Below are positions 52,662-61,946 of a DNA stretch of 64,000 nt, in pieces; the first letter of the stretch is position 1, and each line of letters begins with the position of its first letter. The notes under the pieces are model-generated. The model was not told the origin of the DNA. It saw only the letters and a list, made by a program, of their open reading frames with translations, and made no database searches. The DNA is from Pirellulales bacterium (GTDB taxonomy: Bacteria; Planctomycetota; Planctomycetia; Pirellulales; Thermoguttaceae). Position numbers and translations under genes: made by a program. The stretch spans positions 1-64,000 of the forward strand of contig JAFGDS010000059.1 of NCBI GenBank assembly GCA_016931995.1, written 5' to 3'.

Positions 52662-54095
52662 ATGCTAGAGACCCTCCTCGTTTTCTTGAGTTGGCTGTTC
52701 ATCCTAACGATGTTCTTGCTGATTGTCGTCCCGTACCTGCGGGGACGGGCCGATCTGGTCACGGCATGGAACATGTTTCTGGCAGGTTCGGCGCTCTTCG
52801 TCGGCTACGCCACCATTGCCGCCGTGGCGCCGCGAACGGGCGGCTTTGGGGCGTGGGGGTTCACTCGGTACGTCGCGGCCGATTACCTCCGATACTGCGC
52901 GGGCGTCGTGGTGTTTTTCGCGACCATAATCGTTGTCTACTACAAGGCGAGACTCCCCCGCCGGCTCGCGGGACGCCTTTTTTTGAAGTGGCCTCCCAAT
53001 AGCGCGGGTGTTCTCTATCTGATGTTGCCCGTCTGCGCCCTCCCGATTCTCGCCATGTTTTTCGCGCCGAACGTCCACGGTCTCGGGCCGTTTCTCACAA
53101 GCATCGGGTTTCCGGTGATTGCCTTTGTCGTCGTCTTCTCGTTTGTCGCCTGGTACAAGCACCCCATCAATCCGGTGCTGCTTGCCACGTTCGTCGTTGC
53201 CCTCATGGGAATGTTGATTCTCGCGTCGATCGTCTTCGGACGGCGTCCCTTCGTGGGCGTTCTCGCCTCGATTCCGATAGCGCTATATTGGCTTCGATGG
53301 CGATATCGACGACCACTCAGGGTGTTGGTGGCCGTGTCGTTGGTCTCTTTTGCCGCTCTTTGCCTCGTGGGAGCTTATCTTCAGGTTCGCGAATTCGGCG
53401 TCAACCTGACCCTGGCCACCGTGATTGAACGGACGAAGAATATCGTCGCCCGAGTTTTCACGCCCAATCTCGGCAGCGGAAGCATGTTGGTGCAAGACAC
53501 GGCTGCCTGCTCCTTGCTTACAATCCACATGTACACGCACGAACTGTCCCCCAAGCCATTCAATGCCGCCTACTTCGTTCTGGTCAACCCCATTCCGCGC
53601 GCGATCTGGCCGGGCAAACCCGACAGCCTCGGGCACACGCTTCCCGCCGATTCCGCCGAGTTGTATGGCCTTCGCGGCATGGATCCCTCTTTGAACCTGG
53701 GACCGGGAATCATTGGGCACGGCTACCACGAGGGGGGGCTGATCATGCTCGTGTTCTATGCGATCCTCGCGGGTCTTGCCCTTCGATTCATCGACGAGAT
53801 TTTGATGCGGCAGCCCGACAATCCGTACTTCCTCGGGTTCTTGGCCGCTTCATCGGGCCATATCGTCGGCTGGGCGCGGGGCGACATCGGCAACTTTTCG
53901 TTGAATATCATTGGCGCGGGAATCGCCATGGTCGTCTTGTGTTGGATGGGTCGCCTGGCCTTCGGAACCGGATTGGTCTATCCTCGCACCGAGAATCGCG
54001 ATGCGCCGGCACTGGGCATGGTCCGACGGCGTCTCGCCGCAATGGCCGGAGCCCAACGACTTTGGAGAAGGCGCATTCAGCGTCGCCGAGGCTGA
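52662..54095 (+). CDS. O-antigen polymerase-like membrane protein (Wzy)
   Basis: This is a 477-residue integral membrane protein with about 11 transmembrane helices from residue 2 on (LETLLVFLSWLFILTMFLLI). The position between a flippase and glycosyltransferases, plus a large extracytoplasmic loop near residues 260-350 with NPIPRAIWPGKPDSLG and GHGYHEGGL, fits polysaccharide polymerases, which share little sequence. It would join flipped repeat units at the outer face. The C-terminus is a basic tail (RRRIQRRRG). The assignment rests on topology, motif and context rather than a strict signature. Confidence 0.75.
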   Translation: MLETLLVFLSWLFILTMFLLIVVPYLRGRADLVTAWNMFLAGSALFVGYATIAAVAPRTGGFGAWGFTRYVAADYLRYCAGVVVFFATIIVVYYKARLPRRLAGRLFLKWPPNSAGVLYLMLPVCALPILAMFFAPNVHGLGPFLTSIGFPVIAFVVVFSFVAWYKHPINPVLLATFVVALMGMLILASIVFGRRPFVGVLASIPIALYWLRWRYRRPLRVLVAVSLVSFAALCLVGAYLQVREFGVNLTLATVIERTKNIVARVFTPNLGSGSMLVQDTAACSLLTIHMYTHELSPKPFNAAYFVLVNPIPRAIWPGKPDSLGHTLPADSAELYGLRGMDPSLNLGPGIIGHGYHEGGLIMLVFYAILAGLALRFIDEILMRQPDNPYFLGFLAASSGHIVGWARGDIGNFSLNIIGAGIAMVVLCWMGRLAFGTGLVYPRTENRDAPALGMVRRRLAAMAGAQRLWRRRIQRRRG

Positions 54096-54145
54096 GAGAA
54101 CATGGAACGATTGATGCCGCGAGGTAAACAAGGCGCGTCGTCGGC

Positions 54146-55324
54146 ATGATTCGCGGCGCCTTCGGCCCGCCGCCGCGCGGACGCGACGCCCTTGAGTTGG
54201 AACGCCCCATGCAACGCGCAACGAAAAATCTGGTTGTCGACGTGCAGGCCGTCCGCCCCGACTCGGCGGGAGCGCTGACCTACATCCGAGGCATGTTGGA
54301 GGGGTTGTCGCGGGTCGAGCACGACTATCGGGTAATCCTGGTTGGCCACCGCGCGAGCTTGAACGTCCTGTCTCGCGACGTCCATGCCGGGGTTCTGGAA
54401 TTACCTCTCAACACGCAGTCCACTTTCAACCGCCTGCTTTACGTGTGGCGTTTGAGGCGTCGGATCGAGGAGGAGTTCGAAGGCGGTAACACGGTCTATT
54501 GGATGCCCTTTTCCATGGGCATCGTTTCCCCCTTCAAACGCATCAAGACAATCGTGACCGTCCACGATCTTCTCGTGTTTCAACACCCAAAGCGCCTTCC
54601 GTGGCGTCGTCGGATTCCTCGGAAATACGGCATGCGGAAGGCGATCGCGTATGCCGACGCCATCGTCTGCGTGTCCGAGTTCACGAAACAGCAGCTTTAT
54701 TTGCTTTTCGGGCACGTGATCGCCGACAAGAAGATTGACGTCATTTACGAAGGGTACAAGGTTGCGCCCACGGAATGCGAGAGGACGCATGCCATCCTCG
54801 ACCAGCGCGAGCCCTTCCTGCTGATCGTTGGCGTAAACAAGAACATGGAGTTTCTCCTGCGGTGTTTCCACCGGCTTCGGCGCGAACACGGATACGCGGG
54901 CAAACTGTATATCGTGGGAAACATTGGTTCCCATAAGGAGATCCCCCTCGCGATACGCCGTTACGATCTGCATCAGTCGGTTCGGTGCCTGGGCTTCGTG
55001 GACGACGCGGAACTGCCGTCGTTGTACAGGGCGTGCGACGCGTTTGTCTTTCCGAGCGACTACGAAGGCTTCGGACTCCCGATCCTGGAGGCCAGCTACT
55101 ATGGCGCGAGGATTTGCACGTCCGATGCCGCCTCCTTGGCGGAAGTGGGGCCTCTCTGCAAGGCGCAATGCGCCAATCCCTTCAATGAGAAGGAATTCAC
55201 GCAAGCCATCGACCGCACCTTGAGAATGGAAAAACCCTCGCCCACCGTGCATGACGGCTTCAGTTGGACGAAGGCGAGTCAGGCGTTGGTTCGGATTTGC
55301 GACTCGTTGTTGGCGGGTGACTAG
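54146..55324 (+). CDS. Glycosyltransferase, GT4 family
   Basis: This is a 392-residue GT-B fold enzyme. The N-domain starts LVVDVQAVRPDSAGALTYIR. The donor-site region has VHDLLVF, the helix-capping VSEFTKQQL, the GFVDDAELPSLYRACDAFVF block and PSDYEGFGLPILEAS, the E..G...E signature of GT4 retaining transferases. It adds a sugar to the lipid-linked repeat unit; the sugar is not predictable. ATG 54146 and ATG 54209 are both possible; the second removes a non-conserved basic lead. The gap to the polymerase gene is 50 nt. Confidence 0.9.
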   Translation: MIRGAFGPPPRGRDALELERPMQRATKNLVVDVQAVRPDSAGALTYIRGMLEGLSRVEHDYRVILVGHRASLNVLSRDVHAGVLELPLNTQSTFNRLLYVWRLRRRIEEEFEGGNTVYWMPFSMGIVSPFKRIKTIVTVHDLLVFQHPKRLPWRRRIPRKYGMRKAIAYADAIVCVSEFTKQQLYLLFGHVIADKKIDVIYEGYKVAPTECERTHAILDQREPFLLIVGVNKNMEFLLRCFHRLRREHGYAGKLYIVGNIGSHKEIPLAIRRYDLHQSVRCLGFVDDAELPSLYRACDAFVFPSDYEGFGLPILEASYYGARICTSDAASLAEVGPLCKAQCANPFNEKEFTQAIDRTLRMEKPSPTVHDGFSWTKASQALVRICDSLLAGD

Positions 55325-55400
55325 CCCGCCCACGCCGCGGGGCGATTCACGCGAACGCAAGGTCGAGGAGTTGCCGAAGCGCCAACGCGCGAGGACGATC

Positions 55401-56294
55401 ATGACGAAAGTGCCCGTCACCGTCATCATGCTCACTCTCAACGAGGAGTTCAACCTCCCGGGCGCCATGGAGAACGTCCAAGACTGGGCGGAAGAGGTCT
55501 TCATTGTCGATAGCTGCAGCACGGACCGCACCGTCGACATCGCGATGGAGAAGGGCGTGGGAATCGTGCAGCGCCCCTTCACGAACTTCGGCGACCAATG
55601 GAACTTCGCGCTGGAGCGCCTGCCCATCAAGACGCCTTGGACGTTCAAACTGGATCCCGACGAGCGACTCTCGCCGGAACTCAAAAGCGAGATCGCGGAT
55701 CTCTTGGCGGGCGAGCCCGAGCACGACGGCTTCTGGATGGATCGGCGGCTCTGGTTCATGGGCAAACCGCTCCACGTGTTGGCCCCGGTGTTGCGGCTGT
55801 GGAAAACGGGAAAGTGCCGCTTCTCGGACGTTCTGGTCAACGAACATCCCCTGATCGACGGCTCCGTGGGAGGACTCCGGGGCCTTATCGAGCATTTCGA
55901 CAGCCCGGACCTGCACCATTGGTGGGACAAACAGAACCGGTACACGACCATGGAGGCGATCATGAAGGCCCGGGGAGCCGCTCCGTCTGCCCAACCGAGG
56001 CTGTTCGGATCGCGTCTGGAACGACGCGTCTTCTGGAAGAAGGTCTTTTACCGCCTTCCGTTTCGCTATCAGTTGCAGTGGATTCACGAGATGCTCGTCC
56101 GCGGCGCGTGGCGCGATGGTCCGCAGGGGCGACAATGGGCGCGCCTGCGCATCGAAGTGCGGCGCATGATTGAATTGAAGGTGAAGGAAATGCGGGCGAC
56201 GGGGCGTATTCCCGAGATCCCCAAGGCGCCCCGCGGAGGGTTCGACCCGAGGATCCTGGCGTCTCCCCTGCAGAAACAGGTGCTTCCCCAATGA
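55401..56294 (+). CDS. Glycosyltransferase, GT2 family (WaaE/KdtX-like)
   Basis: This is a 297-residue GT-A enzyme. ATG 55401 begins exactly on the family N-terminus VTVIMLTLNEEFNLPGAME; an upstream extension overlaps the GT4 gene. The SCSTDRT block, the DPDER metal site (LDPDERLSPEL) and GFWMDRRLWFMGKPL resemble GT2 enzymes related to WaaE. There is no membrane helix, so it acts at the cytoplasmic face. It probably adds one sugar to the repeat unit. RBS support is weak (GAGGACGATC). Confidence 0.9.
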   Translation: MTKVPVTVIMLTLNEEFNLPGAMENVQDWAEEVFIVDSCSTDRTVDIAMEKGVGIVQRPFTNFGDQWNFALERLPIKTPWTFKLDPDERLSPELKSEIADLLAGEPEHDGFWMDRRLWFMGKPLHVLAPVLRLWKTGKCRFSDVLVNEHPLIDGSVGGLRGLIEHFDSPDLHHWWDKQNRYTTMEAIMKARGAAPSAQPRLFGSRLERRVFWKKVFYRLPFRYQLQWIHEMLVRGAWRDGPQGRQWARLRIEVRRMIELKVKEMRATGRIPEIPKAPRGGFDPRILASPLQKQVLPQ

Positions 56295-56466
56295 CGATGG
56301 CGGCGTTTCTCGGCGACTCGGCCAAGGGGCAGACGCGGCGCGGAAATGCCGTTAACATGCTTTGATGGGATTTGCCGGAGTGCACGGCGATTTCGCCCCG
56401 GCCGGAAGACTCCGGTCGATCCCGAAACGCCAATTCGGTAGGTTGCGTTAGAGAGGGCGGCCGACG

Positions 56467-57900
56467 ATGTTGCGCCGGTTGATTCCATTCAGTCGCTTGA
56501 AGGCGTGGTACGAGGGAAGCCCAACGTGGCTCAAGGCGGCCTACGCGGCCGTCCCGTTTTCGCTCCGCATGGGGCGGGTTTACCGCCATACCCAACGTCT
56601 GATCGAGAAGACCGACTTCGCCAGCCGGGAGGAACTCGACCACATGCAGGCCGAGTCGCTGGGACGCCTTATCGAACACGCCTACCGGCACGTGCCACAC
56701 TATCGGCAGGTGATGCGGCAGAGGGGACTGGGACCGAACGATATTCGGTGTCCCGCGGATCTCGCCAAAATGCCCCTCGTCTCCAAGTCGCGGATGCAGC
56801 TCCATATCGAACAGTTCGCGGCAACCGGCGGACTCCGCGAACGCGTCTTTTGGGACAACACGGGCGGGTCCTCGGGAACTCCGTTTCGGTTTCTCGCCCT
56901 GAATAGCACGTATCCTGTCGAGATGGCCTACATTCTGGCGCAATGGAAACGCGTGGGCTATTCGCCCCGCGAGCGCCGGCTCACGTTGCGAGGACGCGTG
57001 GTCGGCGCCGGGCACGGAGAGGCGCGATGGCAGTACAACCCGATCTACAACGAGCTGCGCGCGTCGTCCTACCACATCGACGCCGACGCAATCGCCCGGC
57101 TCATGCCCGAATTGAAGCGTTTTCGCCCCACCTTCGTTTATGGGTATCCTTCCGCCGTCGCGCTGTTCCTCCGAATCCTGGACGAGAACCACGTGGAGTT
57201 CCCGTGTCGGGTCAAGGGAGTCTTGTGCGGCTCGGAACCGCTCTTCGATTATCAACGGGAGCTGATCCGCCGCGTGCTGGGGTGCCGGGCATACTCGTGG
57301 TACGGCCAAAGCGAGCGCGTCCTCCTCGCCGGCGAATGCGAGCGCACGACGGCCTATCACAGCTTCCCCCTCTACGGAATCGCCGAGCTCGTCGACGACG
57401 CCGGCGATCCGATCACCACGCCCGGCATGGAAGGCGAAATCGTCGCCACGTCGCTGCACAATCTGGCGATGCCCTTCATTCGCTACCGCACGGGCGACCG
57501 AGGCGTGTTCGACACGAACGATACTTGTATTTGCGGACGAAACCACCAACGCATCAAAAAGGTGGTCGGCCGGACCCAGGACTACGTCTACACGCGGGCT
57601 GGAAGAGCCGTTCCCGTCACCGCCATCGTTTTCGGGCAACACTTCCGAGCATTCGCGCGCATGTTCGCCATGCAACTGGCGCAGGATACTCCTGGCGAGG
57701 TGACCGTCCGGATTGTCAGGGGGCCCGAATTCACGGACGCCGACGAGAAGGAAATCCGCGATACAATGGAAAACGCGGTGGATCGCGAGATCCACGTCCG
57801 CGTTGAATACCCAAAGGAGCTTTCGAGGACCGATTCGGGCAAGACCCCGTTCGTGATTCAGGCGATCGCGAAGGAAAGCCTGCCTCCTCGTTCGCAATAA
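56467..57900 (+). CDS. PaaK/CapK-like AMP-forming ligase
   Basis: This is a 477-residue member of the phenylacetate-CoA ligase-like adenylate-forming family found in capsule clusters (CapK). The nucleotide-binding loop is WDNTGGSSGTPFRF (about residues 134-147). The central region has VYGYPSAVALFLRIL and GVLCGSEPLFDYQRELI, then the YGQSER motif, DTNDTCICGRNHQRIKKVVG and a C-terminal domain. The cysteines in CICG are as in CapK-type proteins. The acid it activates is unknown; acyl or amino-acid decoration of the polysaccharide is one guess. An RBS (GAGAGGGCGG) precedes the ATG. Confidence 0.88.
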   Translation: MLRRLIPFSRLKAWYEGSPTWLKAAYAAVPFSLRMGRVYRHTQRLIEKTDFASREELDHMQAESLGRLIEHAYRHVPHYRQVMRQRGLGPNDIRCPADLAKMPLVSKSRMQLHIEQFAATGGLRERVFWDNTGGSSGTPFRFLALNSTYPVEMAYILAQWKRVGYSPRERRLTLRGRVVGAGHGEARWQYNPIYNELRASSYHIDADAIARLMPELKRFRPTFVYGYPSAVALFLRILDENHVEFPCRVKGVLCGSEPLFDYQRELIRRVLGCRAYSWYGQSERVLLAGECERTTAYHSFPLYGIAELVDDAGDPITTPGMEGEIVATSLHNLAMPFIRYRTGDRGVFDTNDTCICGRNHQRIKKVVGRTQDYVYTRAGRAVPVTAIVFGQHFRAFARMFAMQLAQDTPGEVTVRIVRGPEFTDADEKEIRDTMENAVDREIHVRVEYPKELSRTDSGKTPFVIQAIAKESLPPRSQ

Positions 57901-57985
57901 ACAACGTGACAATCGCACCACCTTGGTTCTGAAAGACCGCTTCAGAATTCGTGACACCCGCGCAAAGGGGATCAGGTCGCCTCCC

Positions 57986-60178
57986 ATGAAACAAATGCTC
58001 CAAAACCTCAAGTCCGGCAAAATCGCCGTGGCCGACGTGCCCAGGCCGCTGTTGCTGCCCGGCGGAATCGTCGTCCGCACGCGCAAGTCGCTCATCTCGG
58101 CCGGCACCGAGCGCACCGCGCTCCAATTGGGCAAGAAGAGCCTGCTGGGCAAGGCCAAGGAACGGCCCGACCTCGTTCGCAAGGTGCTCGACAAGGTCCG
58201 TCGCGACGGCATCCTGGCCACCTTCAAGGCCGTGCGCGACAAGCTCGATAGCGACATGCCGCTGGGCTACAGCAGTTGCGGCGACGTGGTCGAGGTCGGC
58301 GCCCGCGCCCGCGAGTTCCAGGTCGGCCAGCGCGTCGCCTGCGCCGGAGCCAAATACGCCAACCACGCCGAGGTGAATTTCATCCCCCGCCTCTTGGCCG
58401 TGCCGGTGCCCGAGGGCGTTTCGACCGAGGCCGCCGCCTACGCCACGGTCGGCACCATCGCCCTGCAGGGCGTCCGCCTGGCCGATCTCCGCGTGGGTGA
58501 AACGGCCGTCGTGCTGGGTCTGGGGCTCATCGGGCAGTTGACCGCGCAGATCCTCAAGGCGGCGGGCTGCCGCGTCGCCGCGCTCGATCTGGCCCAAGGG
58601 CGCGTCGATTTGGCCGCCGCCCACGGCGCCGAGCTGGCGCTGACGCTCGACGGCGAGAAGACCGAACGCCAGGTGCTCGACTTCACGCGCGGACGCGGGG
58701 CCGACGCGATCCTGATCACCGCCGCCACGTCGAGCAACGAGCCGGTCGAGCAGGCCGCCCGCCTGGCCCGCGACCGCGCCCGCGTCATCATGGTCGGCGT
58801 GACCGGCATGAACATCCCGCGGACGCCCTACTTCAAAAAAGAGCTGACCTTCATGGTCTCGCGGAGCTACGGCCCGGGCCGCTACGATCCGGAGTACGAA
58901 GAGCACGGCCACGACTACCCGGTGGGCCACGTCCGCTGGACGGAGAACCGCAACATCGAGGCCTTTCTCGATATGGTGGCCGCCGGCGCGGTCCGGCCCG
59001 AAGCGCTCACCACGCATCGCTATCCGATCGCCGAGGCCGAGAAAGCCTTTGAACTGATTCTGCGCAACGCGGAGCCCTATCTGGGCGTCGTGCTGGAGTA
59101 TCCGGAGGCCGACGGCGGGCCGGCGGCGGTCGAGGCGGCGCGGATCGAGCTTCCCAGGACAACCGCGCGGGCGACCGGCGACGCGGTGGGCGTGTCGTTC
59201 GTGGGCGCGGGTGGATTCGCCCGATCGTTCCACCTACCCAACCTGGCCAAGCAGCCCCGCGCGCGGCTGCGGGGGATCATGGACGCCTCGGGCGTGGCCG
59301 CGCGATCGGCCGGCGAGAAGTTCGGCTTTGCCTTCTGCTGCTCGCAAGAAGAGGAGGTGCTCGACGACGCCCAGACGCACGTGGTCTTCCTCACCACGCC
59401 GCATTCGCAACACGCCGACGGCGTCTGCCGGGCGCTGGCCGCCGATAAGGCCGTCTTCGTCGAGAAGCCGCTGGCCTTGGACGTGGCGGGCTTGCGCCGG
59501 ATACACAAGACGCTCGCGGAGCATCCGCAAACCCTCATGGTCGGATTCAACCGGCGATTCGCGCCCTTGGCGGTCGAAATGAAGGCGCATCTGACGGGGC
59601 GCGGTCCCCTGAGCGTCCAATACCGCTGCAACGCCGGCCCCGCGCCCGCCGAGCATTGGATCGCCGATCCGGCCGAGGGCGGGCGGATCCTCGGCGAGGC
59701 GTGCCACTTCTTCGACTTCTTCGCGTTCCTGACGGACGCCGCGCCGGCAACGGTCTTCGCCGCGGCGCCGCGGACCGGCTCGACCGACGACGCGGCCGTC
59801 ACGGTCGCCTACGAGGACGGATCGGTTTGCCAATTGGTCTACGCCACGACCGGCCCTCCGTCGTACAGCAAGGAGCGCGTCGAGGCTTTCGCCGGCGGCG
59901 CGGCCGGGGTGATCGACGACTTCCGCGTGCTCGCGCTATGCGGCGGCGCGGCGCGGGGTAAGCCGCGCAAGCTCATGCAGGCCGACAAGGGGCACGCCCA
60001 GGAAGTGAAGGCCCTGCTCGATGCGCTTGCCGAGGGCGGCCCAGCGCCCATCCCCGTCGCGTCGCTCTTCGACACAACGCTGGTCGGCATCGCCGCCATC
60101 CAGAGCATCCAGCGCGGCGAGCCCGTGGTCATCGCCGCTCTGCGCCAGGAAGTGGCCGCCGAAGACACAACGACGTGA
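57986..60178 (+). CDS. Fused zinc-type dehydrogenase and Gfo/Idh/MocA oxidoreductase
   Basis: This is a 730-residue bi-domain oxidoreductase. Residues about 1-365 are an MDR-type (alcohol dehydrogenase-like) domain with SAGTERTALQLGKKSLLGKA, GYSSCGDVVEVG and the nucleotide motif VLGLGLIGQLTAQILKAAG. Residues about 385-730 are a Gfo/Idh/MocA domain with VGAGGFARSFHLPNL, FVEKPLALD and MVGFNRRFAP. Such fusions are a known class in polysaccharide clusters, next to heparinase II/III genes. Both halves could oxidise a sugar nucleotide or a cyclitol; the substrate is unknown. The start ATG 57986 was chosen for the family N-terminus MKQMLQNLKSGKI. The TGA is overlapped by the next gene's GTG. Confidence 0.93.
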   Translation: MKQMLQNLKSGKIAVADVPRPLLLPGGIVVRTRKSLISAGTERTALQLGKKSLLGKAKERPDLVRKVLDKVRRDGILATFKAVRDKLDSDMPLGYSSCGDVVEVGARAREFQVGQRVACAGAKYANHAEVNFIPRLLAVPVPEGVSTEAAAYATVGTIALQGVRLADLRVGETAVVLGLGLIGQLTAQILKAAGCRVAALDLAQGRVDLAAAHGAELALTLDGEKTERQVLDFTRGRGADAILITAATSSNEPVEQAARLARDRARVIMVGVTGMNIPRTPYFKKELTFMVSRSYGPGRYDPEYEEHGHDYPVGHVRWTENRNIEAFLDMVAAGAVRPEALTTHRYPIAEAEKAFELILRNAEPYLGVVLEYPEADGGPAAVEAARIELPRTTARATGDAVGVSFVGAGGFARSFHLPNLAKQPRARLRGIMDASGVAARSAGEKFGFAFCCSQEEEVLDDAQTHVVFLTTPHSQHADGVCRALAADKAVFVEKPLALDVAGLRRIHKTLAEHPQTLMVGFNRRFAPLAVEMKAHLTGRGPLSVQYRCNAGPAPAEHWIADPAEGGRILGEACHFFDFFAFLTDAAPATVFAAAPRTGSTDDAAVTVAYEDGSVCQLVYATTGPPSYSKERVEAFAGGAAGVIDDFRVLALCGGAARGKPRKLMQADKGHAQEVKALLDALAEGGPAPIPVASLFDTTLVGIAAIQSIQRGEPVVIAALRQEVAAEDTTT

Positions 60179-61932
60179 ACCTTTCCCGCTATCTCCGCAC
60201 GTACCGCACGCTCCGGCGCCTGCGCCCGTCGCAGGTCTATTGGCGGTTGCGCTACCAACGCGAGCGCGCGAGACCGGCTCGGCCGATCCGCGTGCCGTTG
60301 ACGTTGTGCCCGCGGGCCGGGTTTTCCGAAGTGCCGGGCGTTCACGATCCCAGCGACGTCGATGAACAACTCGCCGATCGGCTGGACCGCGGCGAGTTCG
60401 AGCACCTTGCCGAGCGCCGCGCGCTCGGAAAAAGCCAAACCGACTGGCTCTTGGGCGAACAGGCGTCCGGCCGGCTCTGGGCCATCACGCTGCACTACCA
60501 CCAGTGGGCGTGGGAACTGGCCGTGCTGGCGCGGCGAGGAGGGCCGGCGGCGGATCGGGCCGGAGCCCTCTTGCGCCACTACCTCGGCGACTGGATCACG
60601 CGATGCGACCTGACCGGGCCGGGCAGCCGCGAGTTGGCCTGGAACGTCTACGCCATCGCCACGCGGCTGGGTTGGTGGTGCCGGCTCTGGCACGTTCTCG
60701 GCCCCGAGGGCCGACGCGATTGGGGCCCGCTGGAACGACTTTTTCTCGAAAGTCTCTTCAGCCAGGCCGTGTATCTCGACGGCCATTTGGAATACGACCT
60801 TCGGGCGAACCACCTGCTGCGCGACGCGGTGGGGCTCGCCTGGGCCGGTCGATTCCTGGAGGGGCCCTCGGCGCGGCGGTGGCTCGATCGGGCCACGCGC
60901 CTGGCCCTGGCCCAGGCCGACGAGCAGGTGCTGGCCGACGGCGGCCATTTCGAGCGGTCGCCCATGTACCATCTGCACGCCATGGAGGACTTTCTTCAGT
61001 TGGCCTTCCTCGTCGAACGACCGGCCGCCCGAGAGCATCTCCGGCGGACGTGGTTGCGGATGGCCAGCTTTTTGACCTGGGCGCGCCACCCGGATGGACG
61101 GATCCCGCTCCTGAACGACGCGGCCCTCAATGGCGCGTGCTCGCCGGGAATGATGCTCTCCACCGGCGGCGCGGCCTTCGGCCAAGCGTTCGCAACGGAT
61201 CTGCCTCGCGGGGGCAGATGCTTTTCCGACGTCGGCCTGGTCGTCTGGCACGGCGAGCCGTGGACCGTCTTCTTCGACGCGGGACCCGTGGGCGTCGATT
61301 ACCAGCCCGGCCACGCCCACGCGGACACTCTCTCGATTGAAGTCTCCTATCGCGGCCAACGGCTGTTTGTCGATCCCGGCACGTTCGGCTACGACCGCGA
61401 CGACCGCCGCCGCTACGATCGCGCCACCGCCTCGCACAACACGGTCGCGATCGACGGCGTCGATTCGAGCGAAGTGTGGCACGTCTTCCGCGTCGGCCGG
61501 CGCGCCGTGCCCGTGGACATCGAGACGGAGATCCGCCCGGACGCACTCCGCGCCGCCGCCAGCCACACCGGCTATGACCACCTGCCGGGTCGCCCAAGAC
61601 ACCGGCGCGTTGTCGCGGTCTCCGACGACGACGCACTTGTCCTGAACGATTCATTTCGGGCGCGCGGCCGGCATGCGATTGCCGGCGCTCTGCTTCTCGC
61701 CCCTGGCTGGGAGGCAAAAGCCGCGGAAAGCGGCTGGATTCTGTCCCGCGGAAACATTGCGTTGCGGGTAGCCTTTGATGGCGGCGGCGGATGGGAATTG
61801 TCGCAGTCGGCGCAACCCTGCCATCCGGGCTTTGGAGTGGAGGAGATGACCACGCGCCTGCAATGGCGCGCCGTGCTAGCTTTGCCGTGCGAAACGGTCC
61901 TTCGGATCGAGCCGTTCGCCCCGGACGAATAG
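60175..61932 (+). CDS. Heparinase II/III family protein
   Basis: This is a 585-residue protein whose N-terminal half is an alpha/alpha toroid (LHYHQWAWELAVLARRGG, WNVYAIATRLGWWCRLWHVL, YDLRANHLLRDAVGLAWAGRFL). Its C-terminal half is a beta domain with PGHAHADTLSIEVSYRGQRL and VDPGTFGYD, the usual heparinase II/III hallmark. No signal peptide is seen, which is odd for a lyase but typical of copies coded in biosynthesis clusters. GTG 60175 overlaps the preceding TGA (GTGA). It may trim, modify or degrade the uronate-containing polymer. A lyase role is inferred from the family only. Confidence 0.9.
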   Translation: MNLSRYLRTYRTLRRLRPSQVYWRLRYQRERARPARPIRVPLTLCPRAGFSEVPGVHDPSDVDEQLADRLDRGEFEHLAERRALGKSQTDWLLGEQASGRLWAITLHYHQWAWELAVLARRGGPAADRAGALLRHYLGDWITRCDLTGPGSRELAWNVYAIATRLGWWCRLWHVLGPEGRRDWGPLERLFLESLFSQAVYLDGHLEYDLRANHLLRDAVGLAWAGRFLEGPSARRWLDRATRLALAQADEQVLADGGHFERSPMYHLHAMEDFLQLAFLVERPAAREHLRRTWLRMASFLTWARHPDGRIPLLNDAALNGACSPGMMLSTGGAAFGQAFATDLPRGGRCFSDVGLVVWHGEPWTVFFDAGPVGVDYQPGHAHADTLSIEVSYRGQRLFVDPGTFGYDRDDRRRYDRATASHNTVAIDGVDSSEVWHVFRVGRRAVPVDIETEIRPDALRAAASHTGYDHLPGRPRHRRVVAVSDDDALVLNDSFRARGRHAIAGALLLAPGWEAKAAESGWILSRGNIALRVAFDGGGGWELSQSAQPCHPGFGVEEMTTRLQWRAVLALPCETVLRIEPFAPDE

Positions 61933-61946
61933 AAGAGGTCTGCCCC

